64,000 nt of DNA, taken from positions 1 to 64,000 of the forward strand of contig CALCEY010000012.1 in NCBI GenBank assembly GCA_937900415.1, given 5' to 3'. Numbering within the stretch: the stretch's first letter is position 1; each line of letters begins with the position of its first letter. Made by a program: the position numbers and the translations under genes. Source of the stretch: an uncultured Clostridia bacterium. Its GTDB lineage: Bacteria; Bacillota; Clostridia; Peptostreptococcales; Anaerovoracaceae. Shown in pieces: positions 25,578-34,701 of the stretch. The notes under the pieces are model-generated. The model saw only the letters and a program-made list of their open reading frames with translations. It was not told where the DNA came from and did not search any database.

Positions 25578-26320
25578 TCTCTTACCTCCAAATCTAAAAG
25601 CACAGAAGTATAATATTTTTTAAGCTCAGAAATGATCTGTTTTCTGTGCCCCATAAGTAAGTCAAGCTCCGTTTCCGGAAGTTGAATTTTTGCCGCCCGT
25701 TTTTCCATTCTCACTCTTAAATCTGTAAATCCCAGCGAGTTGAGAAACTGCTCGGCTTTTTCCGTCGCCGCAAGCTTCTCCGAAGTGATTTCCTCGCCGA
25801 AAGAGATTCGCGTGGCCAAACATGAATAGGCCGGCTTATTCCATGTAAAAAGCCCTGCTTCTTCAGACAATTTTCGTATCTCTTCCTTTGTTAGTCCATG
25901 CTCTCTAAGAGGAGAACGAATTTTAAGCTCCCGTAAAGCCTTCATTCCCGGACGATCCGCCTCATCGTCGGAAGCGTTGGTACCGTCCAAAATCATATCA
26001 AATCCGTCCTCCTCGGCGTTCTTGATAATCGCTTCAAAAATTTTCCTCTTGCAATGATAACACCTGTCCTTGGGGTTTTCGGCAATATCTTTAAATCTCA
26101 AAACATCAAGCGCGATGATTTTTATGTCGACGCCGAGCTGCTTCGCAAGCTTTACTGCGTCCTCCGTCTCAAACTGCGGCTGAAAGGCAGATTTCACATA
26201 ATAGGCTCTGATTTCTGCTTTGCTGCGTGCCGCCTCATAAAGCAAATATGCCGAATCCACGCCGCCGGAAAAAGCCACGGCAGCTTTATCGTTTTCTTTA
26301 AAAAAATCCACAAGCTTCAT
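25574..26320 (-). CDS. larE: LarE, sulfur insertase for the nickel-pincer cofactor
   Basis: 248 aa from the ATG at 26320, chosen because the PP-loop begins at once; 31 further upstream codons do not look conserved. LarE activates the pyridinium carboxylates with ATP (SGGVDS at 18-23) and converts them to thiocarboxylates. Cys87, Cys90 (RCYHCK) and Cys167 (YSCLATR) are all present. That is the three-cysteine pattern of LarE proteins that hold a [4Fe-4S] cluster, not the single sacrificial cysteine of L. plantarum LarE. It is the first gene of the operon. Confidence 0.92.
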   Translation of the reverse strand: MKLVDFFKENDKAAVAFSGGVDSAYLLYEAARSKAEIRAYYVKSAFQPQFETEDAVKLAKQLGVDIKIIALDVLRFKDIAENPKDRCYHCKRKIFEAIIKNAEEDGFDMILDGTNASDDEADRPGMKALRELKIRSPLREHGLTKEEIRKLSEEAGLFTWNKPAYSCLATRISFGEEITSEKLAATEKAEQFLNSLGFTDLRVRMEKRAAKIQLPETELDLLMGHRKQIISELKKYYTSVLLDLEVRE

Positions 26321-26413
26321 ATATCTGTACTTTTTTCCTTTCTTCGCTTTATTTATTCGGGCAAAAAATAAAAGATATACAAGCTTCCCTGCTGGAAAGC
26401 TGCATACCTTCAA

Positions 26414-26702
26414 TAGTATACATTAAAATCTGACAAACCAATCCTTCAAACCGGGTTTACAAGGCTGCTATTCTTAGCTGCTCAGTTCGGCTTCCTGCCG
26501 ACAGATTCAAAACCCTTTTTTATAGTATATCTAAAAATCCTGCGCCCGTCAAGGGAATTCACCACACTTCAAGTAAATTCACCATCCGTCAAGGGAATCA
26601 TCCGTCAAGGGAATTCACCGCCATAACATCTTATGGCTTATCCCGCAAACCGGAGTTGCACCCGCTCACCGGCTTCTATATATGTACTAAAAATCCCCCG
26701 CG
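26414..26702. other. Intergenic region between larE and rnfB
   Basis: No gene seen. On the minus strand a TATACT (26420-26415) about 95 bp before larE is a possible -10, with no well-spaced -35. A degenerate tandem repeat lies at 26546-26620, and the Rnf terminator hairpin begins at 26703. Confidence 0.45.
26546..26620. repeat. Degenerate tandem repeat of CCGTCAAGGGAATTCACC
   Basis: Copies at 26546-26564 and 26602-26620 are nearly identical; 26565-26585 (CACTTCAAGTAAATTCACCAT) and 26586-26601 (truncated) are diverged or shortened units. All are in the same orientation. Function unknown. Confidence 0.65.
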
Positions 26703-26731
26703 GCGGTGCATTTCATGATGAAATGCACCGC
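26689..26731 (-). terminator. Terminator of the rnf operon
   Basis: On the minus strand GCGGTGCATTTCAT (26731-26718) pairs perfectly with ATGAAATGCACCGC (26716-26703) through a one-base centre, followed by CGCGGGGGATTTTTAG. It lies 36 bp past the rnfB stop. Confidence 0.88.
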
Positions 26732-26766
26732 GCAGAGGATTCTAATATTTAATAGAAAGGTTGTTC

Positions 26767-27615
26767 TTATGCTTCTTTTGCTTCTGTGGCTTCTGCCGCA
26801 GGAGCCGCCGGTTTTCTTTTTGCTCTGAGGTTTATTATTGCACCTGTAGGACACTCCTTGGCACAAAGACCACAGTTCTTACATTTTTCAGGGTCAATCA
26901 TCGCTAGATTATTCTCAACCTTGACAGCGTCAAACTTACATGCCTTTTCGCACTTCTTACATCCTATGCATCCGTTGGTGCAAGCTTTCCTTGTCTTGGC
27001 GCCGGGATCAGTGGAATGACACTGAACGATAACCTTGCTCTTTGCAGGAGCTATCCTGATAACATGGTTCGGACAGGTCTTGGCACAGATGCCGCAGCCT
27101 ACGCATATATCCCTGTTCACAACGGCTACGCCGTCGCAAACCTGTATTGCGCCGTAAGGGCACGCCGCCTGACAGTCACCTAGACCCAGACAGCCGTGAG
27201 CGCACATATTGAGTCCGCCGAACATCTGCTTAGCTGCCGCACAAGTTGAAAGTCCCTGATATTCCATAATTTTCTTTGAAGCCTGAGCATTGCCGTTGCA
27301 CATTACCACAGCGACCTGGGGCTCTGCCGAGCCTGCCTCTACGCCGAGGATTTCAGCAAGTTTAGCTGCAACAGCCGCTCCGCCTACGGGACATTTAGAC
27401 GTTCCTATTTCATGATCCGCAGCAAGCGCAGCCGCATAATCGTCACATCCGGCAAATCCGCATGCTCCGCAGTTGGCGCCCGGAAGTTCGGCTCTTAAGT
27501 TTGTAACCGTTTCATCTACGGGCACAAAGAATATCTTCGATGCGACAGTCAAGATGACGGCAAGGACGAAACCCATTGCTACTACCAGCAATACCGGTAT
27601 TAAAATATCCATCAT
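26767..27615 (-). CDS. rnfB: Rnf complex subunit RnfB (iron-sulfur protein)
   Basis: 282 aa. One N-terminal membrane span (about 5-27) is followed by a 4Fe-4S domain beginning PGANCGACGFAGCDDYA, then several ferredoxin-type clusters (CVGCGICAKTCP, CIGCKKCEKACK, CKNCGLCAKECP). RnfB is thought to be the ferredoxin entry point of the ferredoxin:NAD+ oxidoreductase, which pumps Na+ or H+. The C-terminal 20 residues are Ala/Glu-rich. It is the last gene of rnfCDGEAB, the usual clostridial order. Confidence 0.95.
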   Translation of the reverse strand: MMDILIPVLLVVAMGFVLAVILTVASKIFFVPVDETVTNLRAELPGANCGACGFAGCDDYAAALAADHEIGTSKCPVGGAAVAAKLAEILGVEAGSAEPQVAVVMCNGNAQASKKIMEYQGLSTCAAAKQMFGGLNMCAHGCLGLGDCQAACPYGAIQVCDGVAVVNRDICVGCGICAKTCPNHVIRIAPAKSKVIVQCHSTDPGAKTRKACTNGCIGCKKCEKACKFDAVKVENNLAMIDPEKCKNCGLCAKECPTGAIINLRAKRKPAAPAAEATEAKEA

Positions 27616-27636
27616 TTCTTAATTCGCCTCCTTATC

Positions 27637-28212
27637 CTACACTAATCCGCCAAAGCCCATGAACGCCAGCGACAGGAGAGCCGCAGTTGTCATCGTAATC
27701 GGAACTCCCTGGAAAGGCGCCGGAATTTCGTTGTTTCCTTCAAGCTTGCTTCTCATTCCCGAGAAAATAATCATTGCCAAAAGGAAACCTACGCCCGCAC
27801 CGAAGGAATTTACAAGAGACTCAAGATAATTGTATCCCGAATCAATGTTGGAAATACATACTCCCAGCACTGCGCAGTTTGTGGTTATAAGCGGTAAATA
27901 TACACCCAGCGCTTTATGGAGCGAAGGGATAAATTTCTTCAAAGCCATCTCAACAAACTGAACCAGAGCGGCTATGATGAGAATAAACACTATAGTCTGC
28001 AAATAAGCTATGTTCTGATCGTTCAAAATCTGCATTATAGGCCATGTAGCTGCGGTAGCCAATACCATTACAAAGGTAACGGCAACACCCATGCCGACTG
28101 CTGAATCCAGTTTTTTGGATACACCTAAGAATGGACAGATACCGAGAAATTGAGCGAGAACATAGTTGTTCACCAGGATTATTCCCAGCAAAATAGTTAG
28201 ATAACCTGACAT
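27637..28212 (-). CDS. rnfA: Rnf complex subunit RnfA
   Basis: 191 aa, six membrane spans, homologous to RnfE and NqrE. Family marks: NNYVLAQFLGICPFLGVS at the start, the Cys-containing segment TTNCAVLGVCI in the middle and an AMIIFSGMRSKLE loop. RnfA and RnfE insert antiparallel to each other and are thought to hold an intramembrane iron-sulfur centre at these cysteines. It is joined to rnfE by an overlapping stop/start. Confidence 0.95.
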   Translation of the reverse strand: MSGYLTILLGIILVNNYVLAQFLGICPFLGVSKKLDSAVGMGVAVTFVMVLATAATWPIMQILNDQNIAYLQTIVFILIIAALVQFVEMALKKFIPSLHKALGVYLPLITTNCAVLGVCISNIDSGYNYLESLVNSFGAGVGFLLAMIIFSGMRSKLEGNNEIPAPFQGVPITMTTAALLSLAFMGFGGLV

Positions 28213-28955
28213 TATGCTTCAACTCCTTTCTCTAATTCTTCAAGACACTTTTCTTGTTGACATACAGAAGCCATGGCACAGCCCTGACAGCTGAAGTTTC
28301 TCGGTTTCTTACCCTTTGACTGAAGTATTTTGTTCACTATCGCGATAGCACAAGCGTACACGAAGAATCCGCCCGGGGCAAGAGCTATGATAAGCATAGG
28401 ATGCTCTGATATGAACGGAATAGAAATGGTAAGCTTCTGAGCAAGCTCTTCGCCGCCGAGGAAGAAACCGGAGAAGATAGTTCCCGCTCCGATTATTTCT
28501 CTTATGGCTCCGATGAAAGTCAAAGACAGAGTAAAGCCCAGACCCATTCCAATACCATCTAAAGCGGAATCGAGGACTCCGTTTTTGTTGGCGAACATTT
28601 CTGCTCTTCCGAGAATTATACAGTTAACTACGATCAGCGGCAGGAATACTCCCAATGAGTTGTAGAGCGGTTCTGCGAACGCCTGAACGATAAATTGCAC
28701 CAAAGTTACGAAGCCTGCTATCAATACGATATAGCACGGGATTCTTACTTTATCAGGAATAATCTTTGCCAACAGCGAAATTGCGATGTTGGAGCAGATA
28801 AGTACGGCGGTAGCCGCTATACCCATACCCATGCCGTTGAACGCCGACGATGTGGTCGCAAGCGTAGGACAGGTTCCCAGCAATAATACCAGGTTAGGGT
28901 TTTCTTTAATTATGCCCTTTGTAAGGACTGCTAATCTACTTGCTTTTTCTTTCAT
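28212..28955 (-). CDS. rnfE: Rnf complex subunit RnfE
   Basis: 247 aa, six spans, paralogous to RnfA, with NPNLVLLLGTCPTLATTSSA and VNCIILGRAEMFA carrying the conserved cysteines. A cytosolic tail (about 205-247) has a cluster of five cysteines (CQGCAMASVCQQEKC), which is longer and more Cys-rich than in the proteobacterial proteins and could bind metal. Its stop and start overlap those of its neighbours. Confidence 0.94.
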   Translation of the reverse strand: MKEKASRLAVLTKGIIKENPNLVLLLGTCPTLATTSSAFNGMGMGIAATAVLICSNIAISLLAKIIPDKVRIPCYIVLIAGFVTLVQFIVQAFAEPLYNSLGVFLPLIVVNCIILGRAEMFANKNGVLDSALDGIGMGLGFTLSLTFIGAIREIIGAGTIFSGFFLGGEELAQKLTISIPFISEHPMLIIALAPGGFFVYACAIAIVNKILQSKGKKPRNFSCQGCAMASVCQQEKCLEELEKGVEA

Positions 28956-29527
28956 TAGTTAGCACCTCCCTGAACTGCTTGATACTGCTGCAGCGCTGCG
29001 CATACTCCCTGGTAAACGCCGTTGGAGGATATGGTAGCTCCGCTTACATATGAAACGGCGGAATCGCCTTTTATATTATCAGCGCCTGAAAGCTCGGTCA
29101 AACCTGCATACTGCTCAAGGTATCCTGATTCATGAGCCTTGGTTCCAAGACCCTTAGTGTCTTTATGTGCAGTTACCTTAACGCCCGTTATGCTTCCCTC
29201 GTTGTCGATACCTATCATCTCTGTAATAAGACCTCCGAAAGAAGCAGTCTGAACCGTAACTACCATTCCGACACCATCTGCAACATAACATTCAGTAACA
29301 AATACCTTTTCAGGAACTGCTACAACCAGGTCTCCCTCGTACTTTTCAAAGCTCTTTGCCGCAGGAAGCAGCTCGGCTCTTGAAGCGTCGGCCGCTTTTA
29401 TCGTGTTCTCCTCAATTATAGGTTCGGTAATGGAGTTCACATATGCAAGTGCGAAGGTAATCATCAGACAAATTGCTACGAGAACGACTACCGGCTGTAT
29501 GTATTCTTTAAATGTATTACTTTTCAT
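28955..29527 (-). CDS. rnfG: Rnf complex subunit RnfG (covalent FMN protein)
   Basis: 190 aa from the ATG at 29527, which has GGAGGTG 10 nt upstream; another ATG six codons earlier has no site. One membrane span (about 13-33) is followed by an extracytoplasmic FMN-binding domain. The flavinylation motif SGATISSNGV (about 163-172) gives Thr for covalent FMN attachment. It overlaps the end of rnfD by 11 nt. Confidence 0.93.
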   Translation of the reverse strand: MKSNTFKEYIQPVVVLVAICLMITFALAYVNSITEPIIEENTIKAADASRAELLPAAKSFEKYEGDLVVAVPEKVFVTECYVADGVGMVVTVQTASFGGLITEMIGIDNEGSITGVKVTAHKDTKGLGTKAHESGYLEQYAGLTELSGADNIKGDSAVSYVSGATISSNGVYQGVCAALQQYQAVQGGAN

Positions 29528-30488
29528 TTTTCTTAGCACCTCCATACATTCTCTTCTGGAAGAAGTTGTTGATGAGCGGTGTCAGGCAGTTCATGAGCAG
29601 TATCGAGAAGGATACGCCCTCAGGATACTGTCCCCAGAGTCTTATAACCATGGTAATCAAACCGCAGCCTATTCCGAATACGACTTTTCCCATCGGAAGC
29701 AGCGGGGTCGTAACGTAGTCCGTGGCCATAAAGAACGCTCCCAGCATTACGCCGCCGGCTAAAATATGGAACACGGCCATATTCAGCGCGTCTTCGCCTG
29801 TAGCGGTATAGTATATGAATGCAAACACGAATACAGTTCCTATAAAGGCAACCGGTATGATAGGGCTTATTATCTTTTTCCATATCAGGAACAGGCCGCC
29901 TACCAGCAGAGCTATAGCGCTGACCTCGCCCATTGAGCCGCCTATGAATCCTAAGAACATCTCGAGATTACTCGGGAGCTCTCCTCCTTCTGCCAGTACT
30001 CCGAGAGGAGTAGCAGTTGAAACGGCATCTGTGGCCATTTTAGGAAGCGGCCATGTGGTCATTTCTGTGGCAAAGGAAATGAAAAGAACTATTCTTGCCG
30101 TAATAGCAGGATTAGCAATATTCTTGCCTACACCTCCGAACAGCTGCTTAACGATGATTATAGCCACAAAGCATCCTACTATGGCAATCCAGTACGGAAG
30201 GCCGGAAGGAACGTTGAATGCGATAAGCACACCCGTTACAACGGCACTCAAATCGCCCACGGTCTGTCTCTTATGCATCAGAACATTCCATACCCATTCA
30301 AAGAATACGGAAGCTACGACGCATACCGCAGTCAGAGAGAGCACTCTCATTCCGAAAACATAAACGCTGACAAGCAGAGAAGGCACGAGAGCCAAAATTA
30401 CCATCATCATAATTCTGCTTGTGTCCATATTGCTTACGATATGAGGAGCTGACGATACTACTAAATTATTGTAAGTTTTCTTTTCCAT
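29517..30488 (-). CDS. rnfD: Rnf complex subunit RnfD (membrane flavoprotein)
   Basis: 323 aa, about nine to ten spans, an NqrB homologue. The covalent FMN site is the Thr in DAVSTATPLG (about 157-166). ATDYVTTPLLPMGK and GCGLITMVIRLWGQYPEGVSFSILLMN are family-typical. With RnfG it passes electrons through the membrane and is a candidate for the ion channel. The start overlaps the rnfC stop by one base. Confidence 0.95.
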   Translation of the reverse strand: MEKKTYNNLVVSSAPHIVSNMDTSRIMMMVILALVPSLLVSVYVFGMRVLSLTAVCVVASVFFEWVWNVLMHKRQTVGDLSAVVTGVLIAFNVPSGLPYWIAIVGCFVAIIIVKQLFGGVGKNIANPAITARIVLFISFATEMTTWPLPKMATDAVSTATPLGVLAEGGELPSNLEMFLGFIGGSMGEVSAIALLVGGLFLIWKKIISPIIPVAFIGTVFVFAFIYYTATGEDALNMAVFHILAGGVMLGAFFMATDYVTTPLLPMGKVVFGIGCGLITMVIRLWGQYPEGVSFSILLMNCLTPLINNFFQKRMYGGAKKNEK

Positions 30489-31798
30489 TACTTAATTCCA
30501 GCCTCCTTTACCACAGCTTTTCCAAGCTTGTTTGTGAAGCCCAGAGGTCTTCTCGCCGGGCAGACGTATGAACAGCTTCCACATTCCATGCACTGCATTA
30601 CTTTGAGATCTGAAAGAGCCTGTGCGTCTCTTCTTTCATATGCGTCTGCCAGAGCAGTAGGAATGAGATTAAACGGACATGCCTGATGACATCTGCCGCA
30701 GTTGATACAAGCAGTTTCTTCTTTTACCATCGCCTGAGCTTTGGAGAACGCAAGTATGGCGTTATTGTTCTTAACGATAGGCATTTCATCTGAGAAAATG
30801 GCTCTTCCCATCATAGGGCCGCCCATCAAAATCTTTCTCGGCTCCTGCTTATACCCTCCGCAAAAAGCGATGACGTCGCTGATCATGGCGCCGATAGGAG
30901 CTATAACGTTCTTAGGCTGAGCTACTGCGTCGCCGTCAACCGTCATTCTCTTGGAAACCAAAGGCATTCCCGTTCTGAAATATTCGCCCACCTTTGCGAA
31001 AGTGGTTACATTGGAAAGAATTACTCCCAAATCTGCCGGCAAAACGCCTGCATTCATAGTCTTTCCCGTGATTTCATAAACCAGAACTCTCTCAGCTCCC
31101 TTCGGATATCTGGCCTGAAGCTTGAAAGTCTTAATATTTGTAATGCCTTTGTCTGCCAGAACCTTGTCTATATGGGCTATGGCATCAGGTTTGTTTTCTT
31201 CAATTCCGATAAAACCTTCGTCAAGGCCTATATACTTCATTGCAAGCTGCATACCGCTGATTAAATCTTCGGTATCTTCCAGCATCAGTCTGTGGTCGGA
31301 AGTGATAAAAGGCTCACATTCCGCCGCATTGACGATGAGAGTATGAACATCATCAATGTTTTTAGGATTAAATTTAATGTGGGTAGGGAATGAGGCTCCT
31401 CCCAAGCCTACCAGGCCGCTGTCTCTAATTGCCTTGATAAATCCAGACAGATCGTCGACTGCCGGCGGTTTGATTTCTTCGTAAATTTCCTGTTTCTTAT
31501 CCGTTTCGATAACAACTAAAGTATCTGCGCCTCCCATGGCGGAACGCTGTTCTTCTATGCCTGTTACCGTTCCCGAAACACTGGAGTGGATCGGCGCGCT
31601 TACAAAGGCGTCAACATCACCTAAAAGCTGACCTACTTTAACGTAGTCACCCTTTTGTACTAAAGGCTTGCAAGGTGCTCCAATATGCTGAGACATGGAA
31701 ATTTTTACAACATCAGGAATAGGCATTACTTCTGTAGCACAACCGGCAGTGTGCTTGTAATGATTCACATGGATGCTGTGTAAATGTTTGTGACTCAT
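30488..31798 (-). CDS. rnfC: Rnf complex subunit RnfC (NADH/FMN/Fe-S subunit)
   Basis: 436 aa soluble subunit that binds NAD(H) and FMN, homologous to complex I NuoF. It has a glycine-rich loop (GLVGLGGASFPTHIKF), VNAAECEPF, and two [4Fe-4S] motifs (CINCGRCHQACP and CMECGSCSYVCP, about 367-415). It opens the operon; an AGGAAGG site precedes the ATG. The adjacent upstream DNA (31823-31852) has two TATAAT-like minus-strand hexamers but no clear -35. Confidence 0.95.
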   Translation of the reverse strand: MSHKHLHSIHVNHYKHTAGCATEVMPIPDVVKISMSQHIGAPCKPLVQKGDYVKVGQLLGDVDAFVSAPIHSSVSGTVTGIEEQRSAMGGADTLVVIETDKKQEIYEEIKPPAVDDLSGFIKAIRDSGLVGLGGASFPTHIKFNPKNIDDVHTLIVNAAECEPFITSDHRLMLEDTEDLISGMQLAMKYIGLDEGFIGIEENKPDAIAHIDKVLADKGITNIKTFKLQARYPKGAERVLVYEITGKTMNAGVLPADLGVILSNVTTFAKVGEYFRTGMPLVSKRMTVDGDAVAQPKNVIAPIGAMISDVIAFCGGYKQEPRKILMGGPMMGRAIFSDEMPIVKNNNAILAFSKAQAMVKEETACINCGRCHQACPFNLIPTALADAYERRDAQALSDLKVMQCMECGSCSYVCPARRPLGFTNKLGKAVVKEAGIK

Positions 31799-31918
31799 TT
31801 GTTGAGACCTTCCTTTCTAAAAATTATACATAATCATACGCAATATATTATACAACACAATGCTTCAAAAATCATCAAAAAATTTCACAATTATCCCCGT
31901 GAAGTTGCCGCAGCAACA

Positions 31919-31957
31919 AAAAATCCGGCTCTTTCTCGTTGAAATTCCGGATTTTCT
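31919..31957 (-). terminator. Terminator of the decarboxylase gene
   Basis: On the minus strand AAAATCCGG (31955-31947) pairs with CCGGATTT (31928-31921), ending in TTTTTTGTTG. It lies 70 bp past the decarboxylase stop and insulates rnfC from it. Confidence 0.75.
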
Positions 31958-32024
31958 ATGCAAGCACGAAGGCAATATCTGCCTGTTCGATTGGCTATAC
32001 GTCTCTAATTTTTGCAGGAAAATT

Positions 32025-33554
32025 CTATCCTCTGCCGGGAATGCGCTGCTTCCCGACCCATACGCAAAGAGCTTCGTCTACTCCGACAACCTTTTCTCCC
32101 GCCTCTCTTTGCTTTTTAACGTAATCGGTGATTTCCCGGGTAAAAACCTCTCCCGGACACACAAGGGGAATTCCGGGAGGATAAGGTATCACGGCGGCGG
32201 CGCAAACCCTCCCGGCCGCCTCCTCTATATGCACAAGCTCCTTTTCCTTGGGAATATCTCCCAGCTCAAGCCTTGACGGCAGGGAAACAATCTTGTTTTT
32301 TGTCGCAAATTCCTTCAAAGAGCCCCCTCCGGCTCCAATTTCAAGGCTGCCACAGGATCCGGAGCTCAAATCTTTTCCATCGAAACCGCAAGTTTTTCCT
32401 CCAAGCCAAGACAAATCGCTAAGCGCCTCGATAAGCCGCTCATAATCCTTCCTCGTATTTCCTATACCGGTCATACACATGACTATATCTCCTGAAACTA
32501 ATTCAGGAAAGATTCCGCGTCCTATCAGAAATTTTTCCAAGCAAGCTCCGTCACAACCAAGACTGGACATGTCTATATTAAGCTTTGTATAATCCAGCCT
32601 GCCGCTTTTCATCAGAGCAAGCCCTTCTATTTTCCCTGCCTCTTCATAAAACCATTTGACATTTTCCAGCCATTCCTCAGCTAATTTTCGGCCGCAGGCT
32701 TCAAGAATATCAGCGTTTATATCAAGAGTTGCCATTAAAGGATATGACGGGCTGGAGCTTTCCATGATCTGAAGCTTATCCTCTATGGAATTAGTGTCTA
32801 TTCTGTCACTGCAAATATTGAGAACCGCCGTCTGCGTAAATGAGGCCAGCGTCTTATGAGTGCTGTTTATAACCGCATCAGCTCCCAGCTCTTCAGCCGC
32901 CCGCGGAATTGTAACCGCCTCGGAAGCCGTATTATTGCCGATGTCTCTAAAAAACTTAAGATGAGCGCCATGCGCCTGATCGACAATCAAAACGCCGTCT
33001 CTTTCATGTACTCTCCGGGAAATTTCCTCAATATCGCTGCAAATACCATAATAATTCGGGCTTGGAATTATTACGGCAGAAGCGTCGGGATTTTCCTCCA
33101 TACATTTTTCTATTTCAGTCGTGAGAATTTCGCCCGAAATACCGTATTTCTCCTCCATATACGGAAAGGCATATACAGGCTCTATGTCCCCAAGGCGCAG
33201 AGCATTGAAAACGGATTTGTGGCAGTTGCGGGCCATAATAAGCTTGCCGCCCTTTGGCACCGAGGCAAGAACAGAGGCTATTATCCCCGAAGAGCTGCCG
33301 TTTACAAGCAGATACGATTTTTTTGCGCCGTAAAGCCTCTCATATTTTTCCATCGTCTTCCGTATTACGGTTTCAGGCTGAAACAAATTGTCTGCGCCGT
33401 ATATTTCCGTAATATCCCACGAGGCCAATCTTCTTACAGCCTCCCCGAAGCCGTTCCTTTCAAAAAAGTCATAGCCCTTATGGCCGGGCATGTGAAACGA
33501 TACGGGCCTTGACAGTTCATGCCCGGTTAAAAACTCTCTGATTCCCTGCGTCAT
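32025..33554 (-). CDS. Orn/Lys/Arg decarboxylase family PLP enzyme
   Basis: 509 aa, fold type I PLP decarboxylase of the compact Firmicutes class (YaaO/SpeA-like) that lacks the long N-terminal wing of the E. coli inducible enzymes. The substrate/PLP features are FHMPGHKG (20-27), VDQAHGAH (191-198) and the Schiff-base Lys234 in STHKTL. The product would be cadaverine, putrescine or agmatine; sequence alone does not decide. The neighbour upstream (49 bp) is an ornithine cyclodeaminase-like protein, which makes ornithine a plausible shared substrate. Confidence 0.85.
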   Translation of the reverse strand: MTQGIREFLTGHELSRPVSFHMPGHKGYDFFERNGFGEAVRRLASWDITEIYGADNLFQPETVIRKTMEKYERLYGAKKSYLLVNGSSSGIIASVLASVPKGGKLIMARNCHKSVFNALRLGDIEPVYAFPYMEEKYGISGEILTTEIEKCMEENPDASAVIIPSPNYYGICSDIEEISRRVHERDGVLIVDQAHGAHLKFFRDIGNNTASEAVTIPRAAEELGADAVINSTHKTLASFTQTAVLNICSDRIDTNSIEDKLQIMESSSPSYPLMATLDINADILEACGRKLAEEWLENVKWFYEEAGKIEGLALMKSGRLDYTKLNIDMSSLGCDGACLEKFLIGRGIFPELVSGDIVMCMTGIGNTRKDYERLIEALSDLSWLGGKTCGFDGKDLSSGSCGSLEIGAGGGSLKEFATKNKIVSLPSRLELGDIPKEKELVHIEEAAGRVCAAAVIPYPPGIPLVCPGEVFTREITDYVKKQREAGEKVVGVDEALCVWVGKQRIPGRG

Positions 33555-33603
33555 AAAATAAACCCACCTGTCCTTTTACGAACCCCTGTCTTATTCCAGG
33601 TCT

Positions 33604-34701
33604 TTACAGGCCCAATCCTGCGCCTACGTTTCTCATAAAGTCCTGTACGTTGGTTACTATTCCCTTAGCCGACAGACTTCCTCTGTCCCCGAGTTTGTTG
33701 GCTGCAAATTCCGAAGTATCCACCATATAGAAATATATCGGCCTTATAGTGCCGTCGGCAAGCTTTCTATAGGTAGGCGTCATGTTTCCCGTAGCGATGG
33801 TATGAAGAACCGTAGCCATTCCTATGACGGTGGTGGCCTTTCTCACGTGCATCCTTATCGTATCCTGGCCTACATAAGCATGCTCGAAAACTTCAGGCAG
33901 CGGTCCGTCGTCTCTTATCGAACCGTTCAGAACGAACGGAACTCTATGCTTAACGCAGTTGTATATTATGCCGTTGTCTATATTTTCGCCTTTTATAAAA
34001 TCAGGAATTGAGCCGTATGTGTTTATCGCATTTATAGTATCAAGGTGATTATAATGGCCGTTGAAATGGAGCTTCTGGTTCTTGATGTTGCATCCAAGAG
34101 CCGTTCCCAGATATGCGCCTTCAAGGTCGTGAGTCGCAAGGGCGTTGCCTGCAAGAAGCGCCTGGCAGTATCCTTTGGCAATCAATTCTCCCATAACCCG
34201 CCTCGCCTCTACGTCGAAGCTGCACGCAGGACCGAGCACCCATACTACGTAGCCTCCGTTTTCCTTTTCATGCTTTAAAAGCTCCGCCAAATCTTCATAA
34301 TCCTGAGTAAAGGAAGTCTCCCTGCTCCTGCTCTGGCGAAAAGCAAAGGTGTTTTTTGCATCCTCTTCCTCTTCTTTAGTCCAGCAGTCCACATGAACGT
34401 ATATCCCCTCGGAAGCGTCCTCCGTTCTTCCCACCACGACAAGATCGCCTTCTCTTATATTTCTGAACTCTACGACTCTTATCCTCTCGCCGTCCCACAC
34501 AGGCACAGCGTCCATCCTGCTGTCTTCGGCAAGATACCATCGGCCTTCTATTTTAAAATATTCCGGAAATATAGACGTTGCATGAAAGCCCACAGGCGCC
34601 GCCTTGGCGCGCGGGGCGGTTACAAGCCTTGCATCGGGCGCTTTTGTAAATCTTTCTTCTGTAAAATCCGGTTCTATGTATTTCGCTAATTTAAAACTCA
34701 T
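33604..34701 (-). CDS. TIGR00300 / ornithine cyclodeaminase-like (LOR/SDH domain) protein
   Basis: 365 aa matching the conserved LOR/SDH-type family TIGR00300, related to the C-terminal half of cyanobacterial AgrE and to archaeal ornithine cyclodeaminases, which turn ornithine into proline with NAD+. Visible marks are VVWVLGPACSFD (nucleotide-binding region), NALATHDLEGAYLGTALG and HYNHLDTINAINTYGSI. There is no arginine dihydrolase domain. Together with the decarboxylase it may choose between proline and putrescine as ornithine fates. Biochemistry for bacterial stand-alone members is thin, so the reaction is an inference. Confidence 0.75.
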   Translation of the reverse strand: MSFKLAKYIEPDFTEERFTKAPDARLVTAPRAKAAPVGFHATSIFPEYFKIEGRWYLAEDSRMDAVPVWDGERIRVVEFRNIREGDLVVVGRTEDASEGIYVHVDCWTKEEEEDAKNTFAFRQSRSRETSFTQDYEDLAELLKHEKENGGYVVWVLGPACSFDVEARRVMGELIAKGYCQALLAGNALATHDLEGAYLGTALGCNIKNQKLHFNGHYNHLDTINAINTYGSIPDFIKGENIDNGIIYNCVKHRVPFVLNGSIRDDGPLPEVFEHAYVGQDTIRMHVRKATTVIGMATVLHTIATGNMTPTYRKLADGTIRPIYFYMVDTSEFAANKLGDRGSLSAKGIVTNVQDFMRNVGAGLGL

